A program made the position numbers and the translations under genes. From assembly GCA_963750065.1 (NCBI GenBank), contig CAVVPK010000018.1, positions 27,714-91,713 on the forward strand: DNA of 64,000 nucleotides, written 5' to 3'. Positions 1 to 9,307 of this stretch are shown here, piece by piece; the stretch's first letter is position 1; every line of letters begins with the position of its first letter. Source of the stretch: CAVSRC01 sp963750065 (lineage in GTDB: Bacteria; Pseudomonadota; Alphaproteobacteria; Rhizobiales; Kaistiaceae). A model generated the notes under the pieces. The model did no database searches, was not told the DNA's origin, and saw only the letters and a program-made list of their open reading frames with translations.

Positions 1-536
1 TCCCAGTTGACCAGCCGCTTGTCCTTGTAGATCAGCCCATCTCGGTAGAGGTCGACGAAGACCTTGACCACCGCCTTGGACAGGCCCTCGTCCATGGTGA
101 AGCGTTCGCGGCTCCAGTCGCAGGAGGCGCCGAGGCGCTTCAACTGGTTGAGGATCACGCCGCCGGACTCGGCCTTCCACGCCCACACCTTCTCGAGGAA
201 CTTGTCGCGGCCGATGGCGCGCCGGTTGGGCTCCTGCCGCTCCATCATCTGGCGCTCGACGACCATCTGGGTGGCGATGCCGGCGTGGTCCATGCCCGGC
301 TGCCACAACACGTCGCGGCCACGCATGCGCTGGAAGCGCACGAGGATGTCCTGCAGCGTGTTGTTCAGCGCGTGGCCGATATGCAGTGAGCCGGTGACAT
401 TGGGCGGCGGGATGACGATCGAATAGGGCTTGCCGCCGGGTTTGGCGCCGGCGCCGGCCTTGAAGGCCCCGGCGTTTTCCCACGTCTGGTAGATGCGCGG
501 CTCAACCGCTGCCGCGTCGAAGGACTTGTCGAGCAT
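1..536 (-). CDS. valS: Valine--tRNA ligase, N-terminal part (runs off the window)
   Basis: Charges tRNA-Val with valine in the cytoplasm. Only the first ~178 codons are present; the gene continues beyond base 1. The translation opens MLDKSFDAAAVEP and soon shows the class I synthetase HIGH-type signature in GSLHIGHALNNTL, preceded by PPPNVTG and followed by the MDHAGIATQ block, an arrangement specific to ValS. The start is the ATG read from 536 to 534, with a purine-rich GGAAACGGAA stretch just upstream. Next upstream on the same strand, beyond a MITE-like element, is the PopZ-like gene, an order common in Hyphomicrobiales. No defect is visible in the part present. Confidence 0.95.
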   Translation of the reverse strand, partial: MLDKSFDAAAVEPRIYQTWENAGAFKAGAGAKPGGKPYSIVIPPPNVTGSLHIGHALNNTLQDILVRFQRMRGRDVLWQPGMDHAGIATQMVVERQMMERQEPNRRAIGRDKFLEKVWAWKAESGGVILNQLKRLGASCDWSRERFTMDEGLSKAVVKVFVDLYRDGLIYKDKRLVNW

Positions 537-610
537 TTCCGTTTCCGGGTTTTACGCGGATTTCACAGTCTCGCGCGGGGTGTAAGACGAAATCGAGGGA
601 AGTCAACGGC

Positions 611-884
611 TAGAGCGTTTCACGGCCTGATAGGACCAATTCCGTTTCTCGACCGGCGGAGCGATCCAGCGTCGAGATCGGCGAGAAGCGATGCCGGGCA
701 TCGGTCGAGCCGGGATCGGCGTTGGGCGCCCGCCGGTCGGAAACTCGAAGGGACGGGCGCTTTTGCGCCATGATCGGCGCCGTCGGTCTCGGACGTACCC
801 CGGGTACGCCCTTCGCCCGCCGACTTAATCCTGTCGCAAAACAAGCTCCGTCGGAATGGTTCTATCTGACCGTGAAGTGCTCTA
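611..884. repeat. MITE-like element with terminal inverted repeats
   Basis: The left end (611-644) begins TAGAGCGTTTCACGG and the right end (852-884), read on the other strand, begins TAGAGCACTTCACGG. The two ends match at about 28 of 34 positions with one gap. The interior holds a perfect GTACCC-C-GGGTAC hairpin but no transposase. A 74-codon minus-strand frame spans most of it and looks fortuitous. Size, terminal repeats and intergenic position (between valS and the PopZ-like gene) fit a non-autonomous palindromic repeat. No other copy was noticed in this window. Confidence 0.65.
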
Positions 885-924
885 GCGGCCGAAAAGCCCG
901 GTTTTCTGCGCTTTGCCGCCAGGA

Positions 925-1725
925 TCAGCGTCCGCCGCGCGATACCCGCTCGATTTCCTCGCGGACCAGCCGCTCGACCAGAGATGGCAGGTTGTCTTCC
1001 AGCCAGGTCTTCAACATCGGCTTCAGCAGGTCTTCCACGGTCTGGTCGATGTTGCGGGAGCCATGGCTGGCGAGCGCCCTGGCCAGATCGTCGAAGGAAG
1101 CGGTCACCGCCGCATTGGCGCGTGGCGACAACAGGCTGCGCGACGCCGGAGCCGGGCGTGGCGCTGCCTCGAACGTGCGCTGTGCCTCTCGTGCCGGTTG
1201 CGGCGCGGCGGCGCGCGGGACCTCACGAACGGGCTGCGGCTCGGCTGTGCGCGGAACCTCGCGATCGGGCTGCGGCGTGGCCCGCATCCCGACCGCTGCC
1301 CGCAGTGGCGGGCGCGCTTCGGCCGGAGCCGCATTCACCGTTTCGGCCCGGGTGTCGTCGGGATCGACTTTATCGAGCGCCTGCTCGATCGCCAGCTCGA
1401 TCACGTCGTGCATCTGAGAGCGATTGACCTGCGGGGCTGCCGGCGCCTCGTCCGCGTCGATGTCGGCAGGAACGGCCTCGGGCGCTGCATCCTCGAGTGC
1501 CTCGTCCCCGGCGTCGACGATCTTCCCGCCGTGGATCGGGGTCACCGTACCGCCACGCAGCGGCGGCGGCGGTGCGGCCGCCGGACTGCGCGGCGTCTGC
1601 ATCACGCCGGTCGCCGGTCGTGACGCCGCGGAACGCGACTGGTCGCCGTTGATTACCTGGCGAATGGACGCCAGGATCTCTTCAACGGTCTGGTCTTGTG
1701 CCAAGCCCGGTTTTGCCATCGTCAT
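925..1725 (-). CDS. popZ: PopZ-like polar organizing protein (DUF2497 family)
   Basis: 266 aa. It has the PopZ layout: a short N-terminal helix with VEEILASIRQVI (about residues 14-25), a long low-complexity middle rich in Pro, Ala, Glu and Arg with a PREVPR-type imperfect repeat around residues 150-185, and a conserved helical C-terminus (about 195-266) with FDDLARAL and LKTWLEDNLPSLVERLVREE. In the family, PopZ condenses at the cell pole and binds ParB and other partners; whether this copy does so is inferred from architecture. It lies between tolC and valS on the same strand. The start ATG (1725) gives MTMAKPG; the second Met two codons later is equally possible. Confidence 0.8.
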   Translation of the reverse strand: MTMAKPGLAQDQTVEEILASIRQVINGDQSRSAASRPATGVMQTPRSPAAAPPPPLRGGTVTPIHGGKIVDAGDEALEDAAPEAVPADIDADEAPAAPQVNRSQMHDVIELAIEQALDKVDPDDTRAETVNAAPAEARPPLRAAVGMRATPQPDREVPRTAEPQPVREVPRAAAPQPAREAQRTFEAAPRPAPASRSLLSPRANAAVTASFDDLARALASHGSRNIDQTVEDLLKPMLKTWLEDNLPSLVERLVREEIERVSRGGR

Positions 1726-1812
1726 GCCTGGGGGCTCCCATTACACGCCCCGAATCCCGCGCGAATCGCGCTTGGCAAGCCTAACGAAAATACTGTGGGG
1801 TCGAAACGGGGA

Positions 1813-3162
1813 TCAGCGCCCGTCGGGAGTCCTCAGCCCGAACCACTTGTCGCGGACCTTCTTGTAGTGGTCGGTGGCGTCGTAGCGTGCCACCCGCAGG
1901 CCAAGCAACTCCGCGCTCAGCTTGCCCACCGCCGAGAGCAGCGAATAGGCGGCAACGACGCGATCATGCTGCGCAGTCACCACGGCCAGCTTGGCGGTCA
2001 GCAGGTCCTGCTGGGCATTCAAGACGTCGAGCGTCGTGCTCTGGCCGACCTTGTGCTGCTCCTGTACCCCGGCCAGCACCAGCGTCTGCGCCTGCACCTG
2101 GGCGTCGGCGGCGCGGGCCTGGGCGCGGGCCGCGTCGAGCGAGCCCCAGGCGGAAATCACCGCCTGCCGCATGCCAGCAACGGCCACGTCATGCAGTATG
2201 CGCTGCTGACCGAGGGATTCCTTGGCCTGCCGGACCTCGGAATCTGCGCCTGGCGTATAGATCGGCACGCTGACGCTGGCCATCAGGCTCGCGCTGTTCG
2301 TCGTTCTGGTAAGCCCGACGTCGGTGTCGGAATGGCTCAGCTTGCCGGTCAGTCCCACGCTCGGCAACAGCGCGCCCTCGGCCACATTCACTTTGTAGGA
2401 GGCAACGTCGATGCCATAGGCGGCCTGAAGGATTGCCGGGTTGGAAGCGAGTCCGGTCGCCAGCGCCGTGTCGAGTGTCTTCGGCAACATGGAATCGACC
2501 GGCTTGGCCGCGCCAAGGCTTTTGGGCCGGTGCCCAATAATCTGTTCATAAGTCGCGATGGCCGCGTTCAGGGTCGCGACTGCGGCGTCATAGGACGACT
2601 GGCCCGCGGCAAGCTTCGCCTGGGTCTGGGCAACGTCGGTCCTGGTGCCCTCGCCCACCTTCAGACGGTCGTTGGCGGCGTTGAGCTGCTGCTGCAGGAA
2701 ATCGACGTTTTGCTTCTGCAGGTTGAGATTGGCCTGGGCTTTGACCAGATCCATGAAGGCGGTAACAGCCTTGAGCAAGGTGTCCTGTTCGGTCGAGCGC
2801 AATCCCTCGCGTCCGGCGAGCACGGCCGCCTCAGCCGCCTTCACGCCATTCTTGACCCGGAAGCCGGTGAAGAGCGGCTGGTCGACTTGAACCCCAACAG
2901 CCCGTGTATGGCTGGTGACACCGTTTGTGTCGGCGACGGTGGCGCTGCCCGTGCCGCTGACCGTCGGTCGGTAGCCACCGAGCGCCTGCGGGACGCCTTC
3001 ATCGGTGGCGCGCAACCCCGCCCGCTGCGCATTGAGCGTCGGATTGTTGGCGTAGGCCGAGGCCAAAGCCTCAATCAGGGTCTCGGCACGCGCCGGCGCC
3101 AGACCGAGTGAAACAGTGGCGATAACCGCAGTTATCGCCAGTCCCGAACGCAGGTACCGCAC
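1813..3162 (-). CDS. tolC: TolC-family outer membrane efflux protein
   Basis: 449 aa from the GTG at 3162. This start places the signal peptide at the N-terminus: a basic VRYLRSG, a hydrophobic core, then the APARA/ETL cleavage site. An ATG at 3210 would add 16 residues of unlike character. The mature part has two OEP repeats of long helices, each opening with an ALASAYANNPTL-like or AVISAWGSLDAARAQ segment, typical of a trimeric tunnel through outer membrane and periplasm. It provides the exit duct for tripartite pumps and type I secretion; the RND pump at 4.1-8.3 kb is an obvious candidate partner. Length is normal for the family. Confidence 0.93.
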   Translation of the reverse strand: MRYLRSGLAITAVIATVSLGLAPARAETLIEALASAYANNPTLNAQRAGLRATDEGVPQALGGYRPTVSGTGSATVADTNGVTSHTRAVGVQVDQPLFTGFRVKNGVKAAEAAVLAGREGLRSTEQDTLLKAVTAFMDLVKAQANLNLQKQNVDFLQQQLNAANDRLKVGEGTRTDVAQTQAKLAAGQSSYDAAVATLNAAIATYEQIIGHRPKSLGAAKPVDSMLPKTLDTALATGLASNPAILQAAYGIDVASYKVNVAEGALLPSVGLTGKLSHSDTDVGLTRTTNSASLMASVSVPIYTPGADSEVRQAKESLGQQRILHDVAVAGMRQAVISAWGSLDAARAQARAADAQVQAQTLVLAGVQEQHKVGQSTTLDVLNAQQDLLTAKLAVVTAQHDRVVAAYSLLSAVGKLSAELLGLRVARYDATDHYKKVRDKWFGLRTPDGR

Positions 3163-3313
3163 CGTCAAAACCCCACTCGCCACATGGTGGCTCACCCTAC
3201 ACCAACCCACTCTAGCCGCCTGTCAGGCGCGGTCAAATACTCATCCCGCCACAGGCAACGGTTTCCCGACGGTGCGGCCCCGATACAACAGGGGCCGATC
3301 ACCCCCTCAGGAC

Positions 3314-3985
3314 CTAGAAAACAAAGGCTTTCTGCCTCCGAAAACCCGGCAACGGCTGCACGTCGGCGTCAAACGCAACCCGACTGCCGATGTCGCCGCC
3401 GCTGCGCCGGAAGACGGTTGCCGCGGCCGACCGCCCGTAGCCGACCACCGCCACCAGCCGGCCGCCGTCCTTCAACTGGTCGAGCAAAGCCGCGGGGACC
3501 ACTTCGACGGCGCCTTCGACGAAGATCACGTCGTAGGGCGCCTCGGATGGATAGCCGGCCTCGAGCGGACCGGTGACCACGGCGACATTATCGACTTCGA
3601 GCTCGGTGAGTGTCTCGGAGGCCTGCCCGGCCAGCTCCGCGTCCTGTTCCAGCGCGACGACCGCATTGGCCAGCCGCGCCAGCACCGCCGCGGCGTAGCC
3701 GGTGCCGCAGCCGACGACGAGCACGAAATCCGCCTTGCCGACTTCGGCCAGTTGAATCAGCCGGGCCAGCGGTGCCGGTTCCATCATGTAACGCCGCGGA
3801 CCGTCCGCTCCGGCCGCCGTGACGAGCAGATCGCTGTCGATATAGGCCAGCGCCCGGCCTGCCGGCGGCAAGAACCGCTCGCGCGGCACCGCGCTCATGG
3901 CGGCAAGTACGTCGTAATCGGTGACGTTCTGCGTGCGAAGCTGGTTGTCCACCATCTTCGTCCGTTGAGCGGTGAAATCGTCCAT
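3314..3985 (-). CDS. Protein-L-isoaspartate O-methyltransferase family protein
   Basis: 223 aa SAM-dependent methyltransferase of the PCMT family. The N-terminus (MVDNQLRTQNVTDYDVLAAM, then VPRERFLP) is the conserved lid region. Motif I is VLVVGCGTGYAAAVLA at about residues 88-103, with VALEQD as the acidic ribose-binding loop. True Pcm enzymes repair isoaspartate. Many alphaproteobacterial homologs next to tolC, like this one, have VVGCGTGY in place of the classic IGTGSGY, so the substrate is uncertain. It is read toward tolC with a 151-base gap from the likely tolC start. The ATG at 3985 begins MDDFTAQRT. Confidence 0.85.
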   Translation of the reverse strand: MDDFTAQRTKMVDNQLRTQNVTDYDVLAAMSAVPRERFLPPAGRALAYIDSDLLVTAAGADGPRRYMMEPAPLARLIQLAEVGKADFVLVVGCGTGYAAAVLARLANAVVALEQDAELAGQASETLTELEVDNVAVVTGPLEAGYPSEAPYDVIFVEGAVEVVPAALLDQLKDGGRLVAVVGYGRSAAATVFRRSGGDIGSRVAFDADVQPLPGFRRQKAFVF

Positions 3986-4068
3986 GGTCAGCCCTCGCCT
4001 GGCCGTTCGCTAATACCACGGGCGCCATCAGTGATAAGCATTGGCTTGCTCACCATGGCGCCCACTGA

Positions 4069-7000
4069 TCACTCTGCCGGCGCCGGATGGGAGGGCGCAA
4101 GCGTGGCGGTGTCGCGGCTGCCGTCGACGGGCCGCGTGCGCGACGACAGGAAGGTGTAGAACATCGGCACGACGAAGAGCGTGAAGACAGTGCCGATCGA
4201 CATGCCCGTGGCGATCACCAGGCCCATCGAGAAGCGTGCCTTGGCGCCGGCGCCCGACGACAGCAGCAGCGGCATGACGCCGAGAACCATGGCGAAGGTC
4301 GTCATCAGGATCGGGCGCAGACGGATGCGGGCCGCCTCGATGATGGCGGCGCGGCGGTCGAGACCGCGCAACTCGCGCTGCTGGTTGGCGAACTGTACCA
4401 TCAGGATGCCGTGCTTGGTGATCAGGCCGATCAAGGTGATCAGCCCGACCTCGGTGTAGATATTGATGGTGGCCAGGCCGAGGTTGAGGAACACCAGCGC
4501 ACCGAACAACGACAGCGGCACCGCCATCATGATGATGAGCGGATCACGGAAGCTCTCGAACGTCGCCGCCAACACGAGATAGATGACGATGACCGCCAGT
4601 CCGAAGGCGATCAGCAGGGTGTTGCCGGCCTCGATCTCGGTTCGCGACTGGCCGGCGTACTGGATGAAATAGCCCTCCGGCAGCATTTGGGCGGCAATGT
4701 CCTGCAGGGTCTTCAAGCCGTCGCCGGTGGTCACGCCCGGCCTTGGCAGGGCGGATAGCGTCGCCGAATTAAGCTGGTTGAATTGCTCGACCGCCGGCGC
4801 CGAGGCCAGCGTCTTGATGGTCACCACCGAGGACAGCGGGACCATTGCACCGGCCTGATTGCGCACGAAGAACTTGGTCAGGTCCTCGGGATTGAAGCGG
4901 TAGCGCTGCGGCACCTGCGGGATGATGTCGTAGGCGCGCTCGTCGCGCGAGAATTTCGCGACGCTGTTGCCGCCGACCATCAGGGTGAGCGTATTGGCGA
5001 TGTCCGCGACCGATACGCCGAGAGCTGCCGCGCGCTGGCGGTCGATGAGCACCTGCGCCTGCGGCTTGTCGAAGGCGAGCGAATCCTGAACAACGATGAA
5101 CTTGCCGGACGCCATCGCCTTCTTTTTGATCGCCTCGGCCTGTTCGTAGACTTGGTCCGCCGAATTGGTCGACTGGATGACGAAGGAGATCGGCAGGCCA
5201 CCGCCAGTGCCGGGCAGCGACGGCACGGCGAAAACGAAAGCCTGCAGGCCGGCGATCTTGGCGAGGCGCGGCTGGATCTCCTGCTGCACCTGTGCCTGGC
5301 TGCGGCTGCGGTCGCCCCACGGCTTCAGCACCCAGGCCGCGAAGCCGGAATTGGCCGACCCGGCGCCGGCGACGGAGAAGCGCGTCGCCACCTCGGGGAT
5401 GTCCTTCGTATGCCTGTCGATCTCGTTGAGGAACAGTGAGGTGTAGTCAATGGTGGCGTATTGCGGCCCGCTGATCACCGAAAACAGCGCGCCCTGATCT
5501 TCCTCGGGGGCGAGCTCGGTCGAGGTATGGGTAAAAAGGTAGCCAGTGGTGGCGATCAGCACGGCCACGATCAGCAGCGTTATCGGGCGCAGATTCAGCG
5601 AGCCGCGCAGGCGGCGCTCGTACCAGTCGCCCACCGCATCGAAGCTGCGGTCGACAATGTGCGCAAAGCGGCCGCTGGTGCTGGTCAGCATCCGTGCCGA
5701 CATCATTGGCGAGACGGTCAGCGCGGTGATGCCCGATATGGCCACGGCGCCGGCAAGGGTGAGCGCGAATTCCCGGAACAACGATCCGGTGACGCCGGTG
5801 GTGAAGCCGATCGGCGCGAACACAGCGGTCAGCGTGATCGTCATGGCGACCACGGCCGTAGTGATCTCGCGCATGCTCTCGATCGCGGCCTGTAGCGGGG
5901 GATGGCCTTCCTCGATGTGGCGATGGATGTTTTCCACGACCACGATGGCGTCGTCGACCACCAGGCCGATGGCGAGAACCATGGCGAGCAGGGTGAGCGT
6001 GTTGAGCGAATAGCCGGCCGCCCACATCAGGAACGAGACACCGATCAGCGACAGCGGGATGGTGACGATAGGGATGACCACGGCGCGGAACGAGCCGAGG
6101 AACAGCAGGATCACCAGCACGACGATGGCCGATGCTTCGCCAATGGTCTTGATCACCTCCGCGATCGAAGCGCTGATCGCCTCGGTCGAGTCATAGAGCA
6201 GCGTGAGCTGCATTCCCTCCGGGAGGTCTTTCTGGATAGCCGCAAGCTCCTTGCGAGCACCGGCGGCAATGTCGATCGGGTTGGCCCCCGGCGCCCCCAT
6301 GATACCGAGGAAGACGCCGTCCTGACCGTTGAAGCGAACATGCACGTCGGTTGACGCGGCCGCTAGCTCGATGCGCGCCACATCGCGCAGGCGGACGACG
6401 TCTTCCCCAGTGCCGCGCACCGGAAGCTCGCCGAAGGTCTGCGGATCCTGAAGCGTGGTCTTGGCATCGATCGAATAGGCGTAATACTGGTTCTGGGTGC
6501 TGCCCGGCGCGGAGAGAAAGTTGGCGCTCTTGATCGCGGCGAGGATGTCGGTGGCAGTTACCTTGCGCGCCGCCATCGCCACCGGATCGATCCACACGCG
6601 CATGGCGAATTCCTGGGCGCCGAGGATCTGGGCATCGGCAACGCCCGGCACGGTAGCAAAGCGCGGCTGGATCACCCGCGTCAGATATTCGGTCAGCTGC
6701 TGCGGGTTCATGTTGTCGCTGCGTGCAGCCATGTACATAAGCGCGAACGAGAAGCCGGTACCCTTCTGGATGACCGGATCTTTGGCGTCCGACGGCAATT
6801 GGCCGCGCACCTGTTGAACCTTGGCGATGACCTCGGTCAGCGACTTGTCCGGGTTGGCGTTCAACTGCATGTGGACCGAAACAGTCGAAGAGCTGAGCGC
6901 ACTGCTCGACGTGACGTAGTCCACGCCCTCGGCCGACGACACCGCCTTTTCGATGGTCGAGGTGATGAAGCCCTGGATGACGTCGGCGCTGGCGCCGGGA

Positions 7001-7152
7001 TAGACCGTGGTGACGGTGATCACCGTCTCGTCGACCTTCGGAAACTGCCGGATCGACATGGAGGTGATGCCCTGCGCGCCGAGCAGCAGGATCAGGAGAG
7101 CAAAGACAGTCGAAAGGACCGGCCTGCGAATGAAGCGTTCGGAGAAGCCCAT
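4069..7152 (-). CDS. RND efflux permease, AcrB/MexB/MdtC-type (HAE1)
   Basis: 1027 aa proton-driven inner-membrane pump subunit, normal length for the family. It starts MGFSERFIRRPVLSTV, the cytoplasmic amphipathic segment before TM1. Two homologous halves follow, each with a large periplasmic porter loop. The proton-relay Asp pair is in the TM4 segment VLAIGLVVDDAIVVVENIHRH (about residues 390-410). The second-half TM block GLITLIGLITKHGILMVQFANQ carries the conserved Gly/Lys segment. The gene follows the adaptor gene after a 2-base gap, so they form one transcript. Substrates cannot be read from sequence; drugs, dyes or lipids are typical. It probably works with the TolC at 1.8-3.2 kb. Confidence 0.93.
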   Translation of the reverse strand: MGFSERFIRRPVLSTVFALLILLLGAQGITSMSIRQFPKVDETVITVTTVYPGASADVIQGFITSTIEKAVSSAEGVDYVTSSSALSSSTVSVHMQLNANPDKSLTEVIAKVQQVRGQLPSDAKDPVIQKGTGFSFALMYMAARSDNMNPQQLTEYLTRVIQPRFATVPGVADAQILGAQEFAMRVWIDPVAMAARKVTATDILAAIKSANFLSAPGSTQNQYYAYSIDAKTTLQDPQTFGELPVRGTGEDVVRLRDVARIELAAASTDVHVRFNGQDGVFLGIMGAPGANPIDIAAGARKELAAIQKDLPEGMQLTLLYDSTEAISASIAEVIKTIGEASAIVVLVILLFLGSFRAVVIPIVTIPLSLIGVSFLMWAAGYSLNTLTLLAMVLAIGLVVDDAIVVVENIHRHIEEGHPPLQAAIESMREITTAVVAMTITLTAVFAPIGFTTGVTGSLFREFALTLAGAVAISGITALTVSPMMSARMLTSTSGRFAHIVDRSFDAVGDWYERRLRGSLNLRPITLLIVAVLIATTGYLFTHTSTELAPEEDQGALFSVISGPQYATIDYTSLFLNEIDRHTKDIPEVATRFSVAGAGSANSGFAAWVLKPWGDRSRSQAQVQQEIQPRLAKIAGLQAFVFAVPSLPGTGGGLPISFVIQSTNSADQVYEQAEAIKKKAMASGKFIVVQDSLAFDKPQAQVLIDRQRAAALGVSVADIANTLTLMVGGNSVAKFSRDERAYDIIPQVPQRYRFNPEDLTKFFVRNQAGAMVPLSSVVTIKTLASAPAVEQFNQLNSATLSALPRPGVTTGDGLKTLQDIAAQMLPEGYFIQYAGQSRTEIEAGNTLLIAFGLAVIVIYLVLAATFESFRDPLIIMMAVPLSLFGALVFLNLGLATINIYTEVGLITLIGLITKHGILMVQFANQQRELRGLDRRAAIIEAARIRLRPILMTTFAMVLGVMPLLLSSGAGAKARFSMGLVIATGMSIGTVFTLFVVPMFYTFLSSRTRPVDGSRDTATLAPSHPAPAE

Positions 7153-7154
7153 TC

Positions 7155-8327
7155 CTAGCCGCCCGAGGCAGAACCCGGCGTCGCCGGGTTGACGCTGTTG
7201 TCGATCGCAACCGGGCTGCCGTTGGACAGTTTGTTCTGGCCCGAGGTAACGATCTGCATGCCGGGCTCAACGCCCTTGGTGATCTCGATATCGGTGCCCG
7301 ATCGGCGGCCGGTTTCGACGAAAATCTGCTTCGCCTGCAGCTTGGGAGCGGCTGCCTTTCCGGTGTCGGCGGCCGGCGCTTTGGCGGCGGCTCCACCCTC
7401 CTTCGCCGGCGGCGCGTCGACCACCTGGTAGACATAGCTGCCGTAGAGGCTGATCACCACCGCGGTCTGCGGCACCGCGACGACGTTCTGTTCCTCCGGC
7501 AGATGCACCCGCACGCGGGCAAACTGTCCGGGGCGCAGCGTACCGTTGGAATTGTCCACGACCGCCTGCACCGAGACCAGCCGCGAGGTCGCATCGATCT
7601 TCGGGTCGATGCCGGTGATGGCACCGTTGAAGTCGAGGTGGTCCTGGCTGAGGCCGAGGCTCACCCGCTGACCGAGCGATATCTGCGGCAGGGCCTGCTC
7701 CGGCACGGTGAAATCGACCCGCATCCGGGTAAGGTCCTGAAGGGTCGCGATCGCCGTGCCGGCGGGGATGAACTGACCGGGATCGATCTTGGGTATGCCG
7801 ACGGTGCCGGTGAATGGCGCCTTGATCGCCTTCTGGGCGAGCGTCGCCTCGATCTGCGCCAGGGCGCCTTGCGCCTGATCGAGCTTGTTCTGCGCCGCCT
7901 GCAGGTCAGCCGTGGTGGCGATATTGCTGTTGAAAAGCTGCCGCGTCCGGGTCAGCGCATCTTCGCTGACGGCAACGCTCGACCGCGCTGCCATCAGGCC
8001 GGCGCGCTCGACCGAATCATCGAGCTGCACCAGGACCTGCCCCTTCTGCACGGTGGCGTTGGCCTCGAAATTGATCTTGCGGACGACGCCGCCAACCTGG
8101 CCGGCGACATCGACGCCGTTTGCCGCGGTGACGGTGCCCACCGCGTCAATGCCGGGCGTCCAGTGCTGCGGCTTCACATCGGTCGTCGACACGGTGACGG
8201 TCGGCACGGGGAAATGCGCAAAATACTGCGCGATCATCCCCTGCTTGAAGACGTTGAACCAGATCAGCGCGCCGCATACGAGAACCACGACGACAAGGAT
8301 GATTCCGCCGACAAGAAAGCGTTTCAT
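7155..8327 (-). CDS. RND efflux periplasmic adaptor (membrane fusion protein)
   Basis: 390 aa from the ATG at 8327. That start is favoured over the longer frame to 8369 because MKRFLVGGIILVVVVLVCGALI is a ready N-terminal membrane anchor. Downstream are a barrel-sandwich/lipoyl half-motif (VAGQVGGVVRKINFEANATVQKG cut in two by a helical hairpin), a coiled-coil hairpin, and a second lipoyl half IKAPFTGTVGIPKIDPGQFI, the HlyD/AcrA order. A C-terminal insert near residues 305-335 is rich in Ala, Lys and Pro and probably disordered. It links the permease encoded 2 bases downstream to the outer-membrane channel. Expression should be controlled from the operator at 8390-8413. Confidence 0.92.
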   Translation of the reverse strand: MKRFLVGGIILVVVVLVCGALIWFNVFKQGMIAQYFAHFPVPTVTVSTTDVKPQHWTPGIDAVGTVTAANGVDVAGQVGGVVRKINFEANATVQKGQVLVQLDDSVERAGLMAARSSVAVSEDALTRTRQLFNSNIATTADLQAAQNKLDQAQGALAQIEATLAQKAIKAPFTGTVGIPKIDPGQFIPAGTAIATLQDLTRMRVDFTVPEQALPQISLGQRVSLGLSQDHLDFNGAITGIDPKIDATSRLVSVQAVVDNSNGTLRPGQFARVRVHLPEEQNVVAVPQTAVVISLYGSYVYQVVDAPPAKEGGAAAKAPAADTGKAAAPKLQAKQIFVETGRRSGTDIEITKGVEPGMQIVTSGQNKLSNGSPVAIDNSVNPATPGSASGG

Positions 8328-8389
8328 TGAATTTCCGCGAAAAGGCCGGCCCGCCGCAGGCTCCGGCACCTTGCTGAACTCCAGGGTTT

Positions 8390-8413
8390 ACTGTACCGTC
8401 CAGACGGTAAAGT
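8390..8413. promoter_or_regulatory. TetR-type operator between the RND operon and its regulator
   Basis: A 24-bp inverted repeat: arms ACTGTACCGTC (8390-8400) and GACGGTAAAGT (8403-8413) around CA. The 7 inner base pairs (TACCGTC/GACGGTA) are perfect, and there is one mismatch over the 11-bp arms. It lies 63 bases before the adaptor start and 37 before the divergent tetR start, so one bound dimer pair could silence both. That TetR-family repressors sit on such divergent palindromes is established; binding here is inference. Confidence 0.8.
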
Positions 8414-8450
8414 CAATCCCTTTGCCCCAGTGCGTGGCGCATGAGCGCAT

Positions 8451-9080
8451 ATGCCTACTGACACGATTCAAAACAGTCGAGCGACAGGTGGCAAGCCGGC
8501 TGCCGCTGCAACGCAGGCATCTTCCAGCGCCGAGACCCGCGCGCATATTCTGGCCGCTGCCGCCGATCTGGCCAAGGAAAAAGGGGCGGCGCATATCTCT
8601 CTGGAAGCCATCGCAAAGCGGGCCGGCATCTCAAAGGGCGGCCTGCTTTATCACTTTCCGCGCAAGGACGCACTCATCCGAGCCCTCGTCGAACTGCATC
8701 TCGAGGAAGTCGATGCCGCGCTCGCCAGCGCCGAAGCGAAGACGGGCGCACAGCGCAGCAACGCGGTCGCCCGCGCCTTCGTGGAACTCAATCGCGCGAA
8801 GGTCTGCGCGCACAGAGGCCAGCACGACGGCATCCTGCTGGCGCTTGCCGAGAATCCGCACCTCCTCGACCCAGTGCGCGCACATGCCAAGCGGGTGGTG
8901 GAGCGCGTCCGCCGCACCGCGGCTGACCGGGAATTGTCGCTGATCGCGCTGCTGGTGATTGAAGGCATGCGCTCGAGCGACCTGTTCGACATGAACCAGT
9001 TCACCGCGGAGGAGTGCGCCGCGGTGCTGGAACGCGTGCTCGCCTTGCTGGGCGACAGCGAGGAAAGCGGGACCGCCTGA
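8451..9080 (+). CDS. TetR/AcrR-family transcriptional regulator
   Basis: 209 aa. After a low-complexity N-terminal tail of about 28 residues comes the TetR DNA-binding domain: ETRAHILAAAADLAKEKG, then the helix-turn-helix LEAIAKRAGISKGGLLYHFPRKDALI (about 50-75), whose YHF ending is the family hallmark. The C-terminal helical ligand domain resembles the TetR_C group with a conserved HRGQHDGILLALAENP stretch. Divergently transcribed from the RND pump genes, so it most likely represses the pump and itself through the palindrome at 8390-8413, released by a pump substrate. No ribosome-binding site stands out before the ATG at 8451. Confidence 0.9.
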   Translation: MPTDTIQNSRATGGKPAAAATQASSSAETRAHILAAAADLAKEKGAAHISLEAIAKRAGISKGGLLYHFPRKDALIRALVELHLEEVDAALASAEAKTGAQRSNAVARAFVELNRAKVCAHRGQHDGILLALAENPHLLDPVRAHAKRVVERVRRTAADRELSLIALLVIEGMRSSDLFDMNQFTAEECAAVLERVLALLGDSEESGTA

Positions 9081-9307
9081 GCGAAATTTGCCCCCGTGCG
9101 CGCCGCCGGTGGTAGAAGCCTCAGCGCACATTTCGCGTCTACTCCCCGGCCCTCGGGCCACCCACCGGTCGCCATCGTCCGTGACTATTGAGCTAGCGCA
9201 AGGCGCCGGTTTTTGCCGCGATCATCAAGGCGCTGATGCCCGTGACACCGCCGCAAGGGGCGCCGGGCGAGCGGGGCGACGCCCGTTGCAATCGATTGAG
9301 GTCATCC

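Noticed and set aside
722..1623. Plus-strand frames of 231 and 236 codons opposite the PopZ-like gene.
   Set aside because: Low-complexity antisense of a Pro/Ala/Arg-rich protein, no ribosome site.
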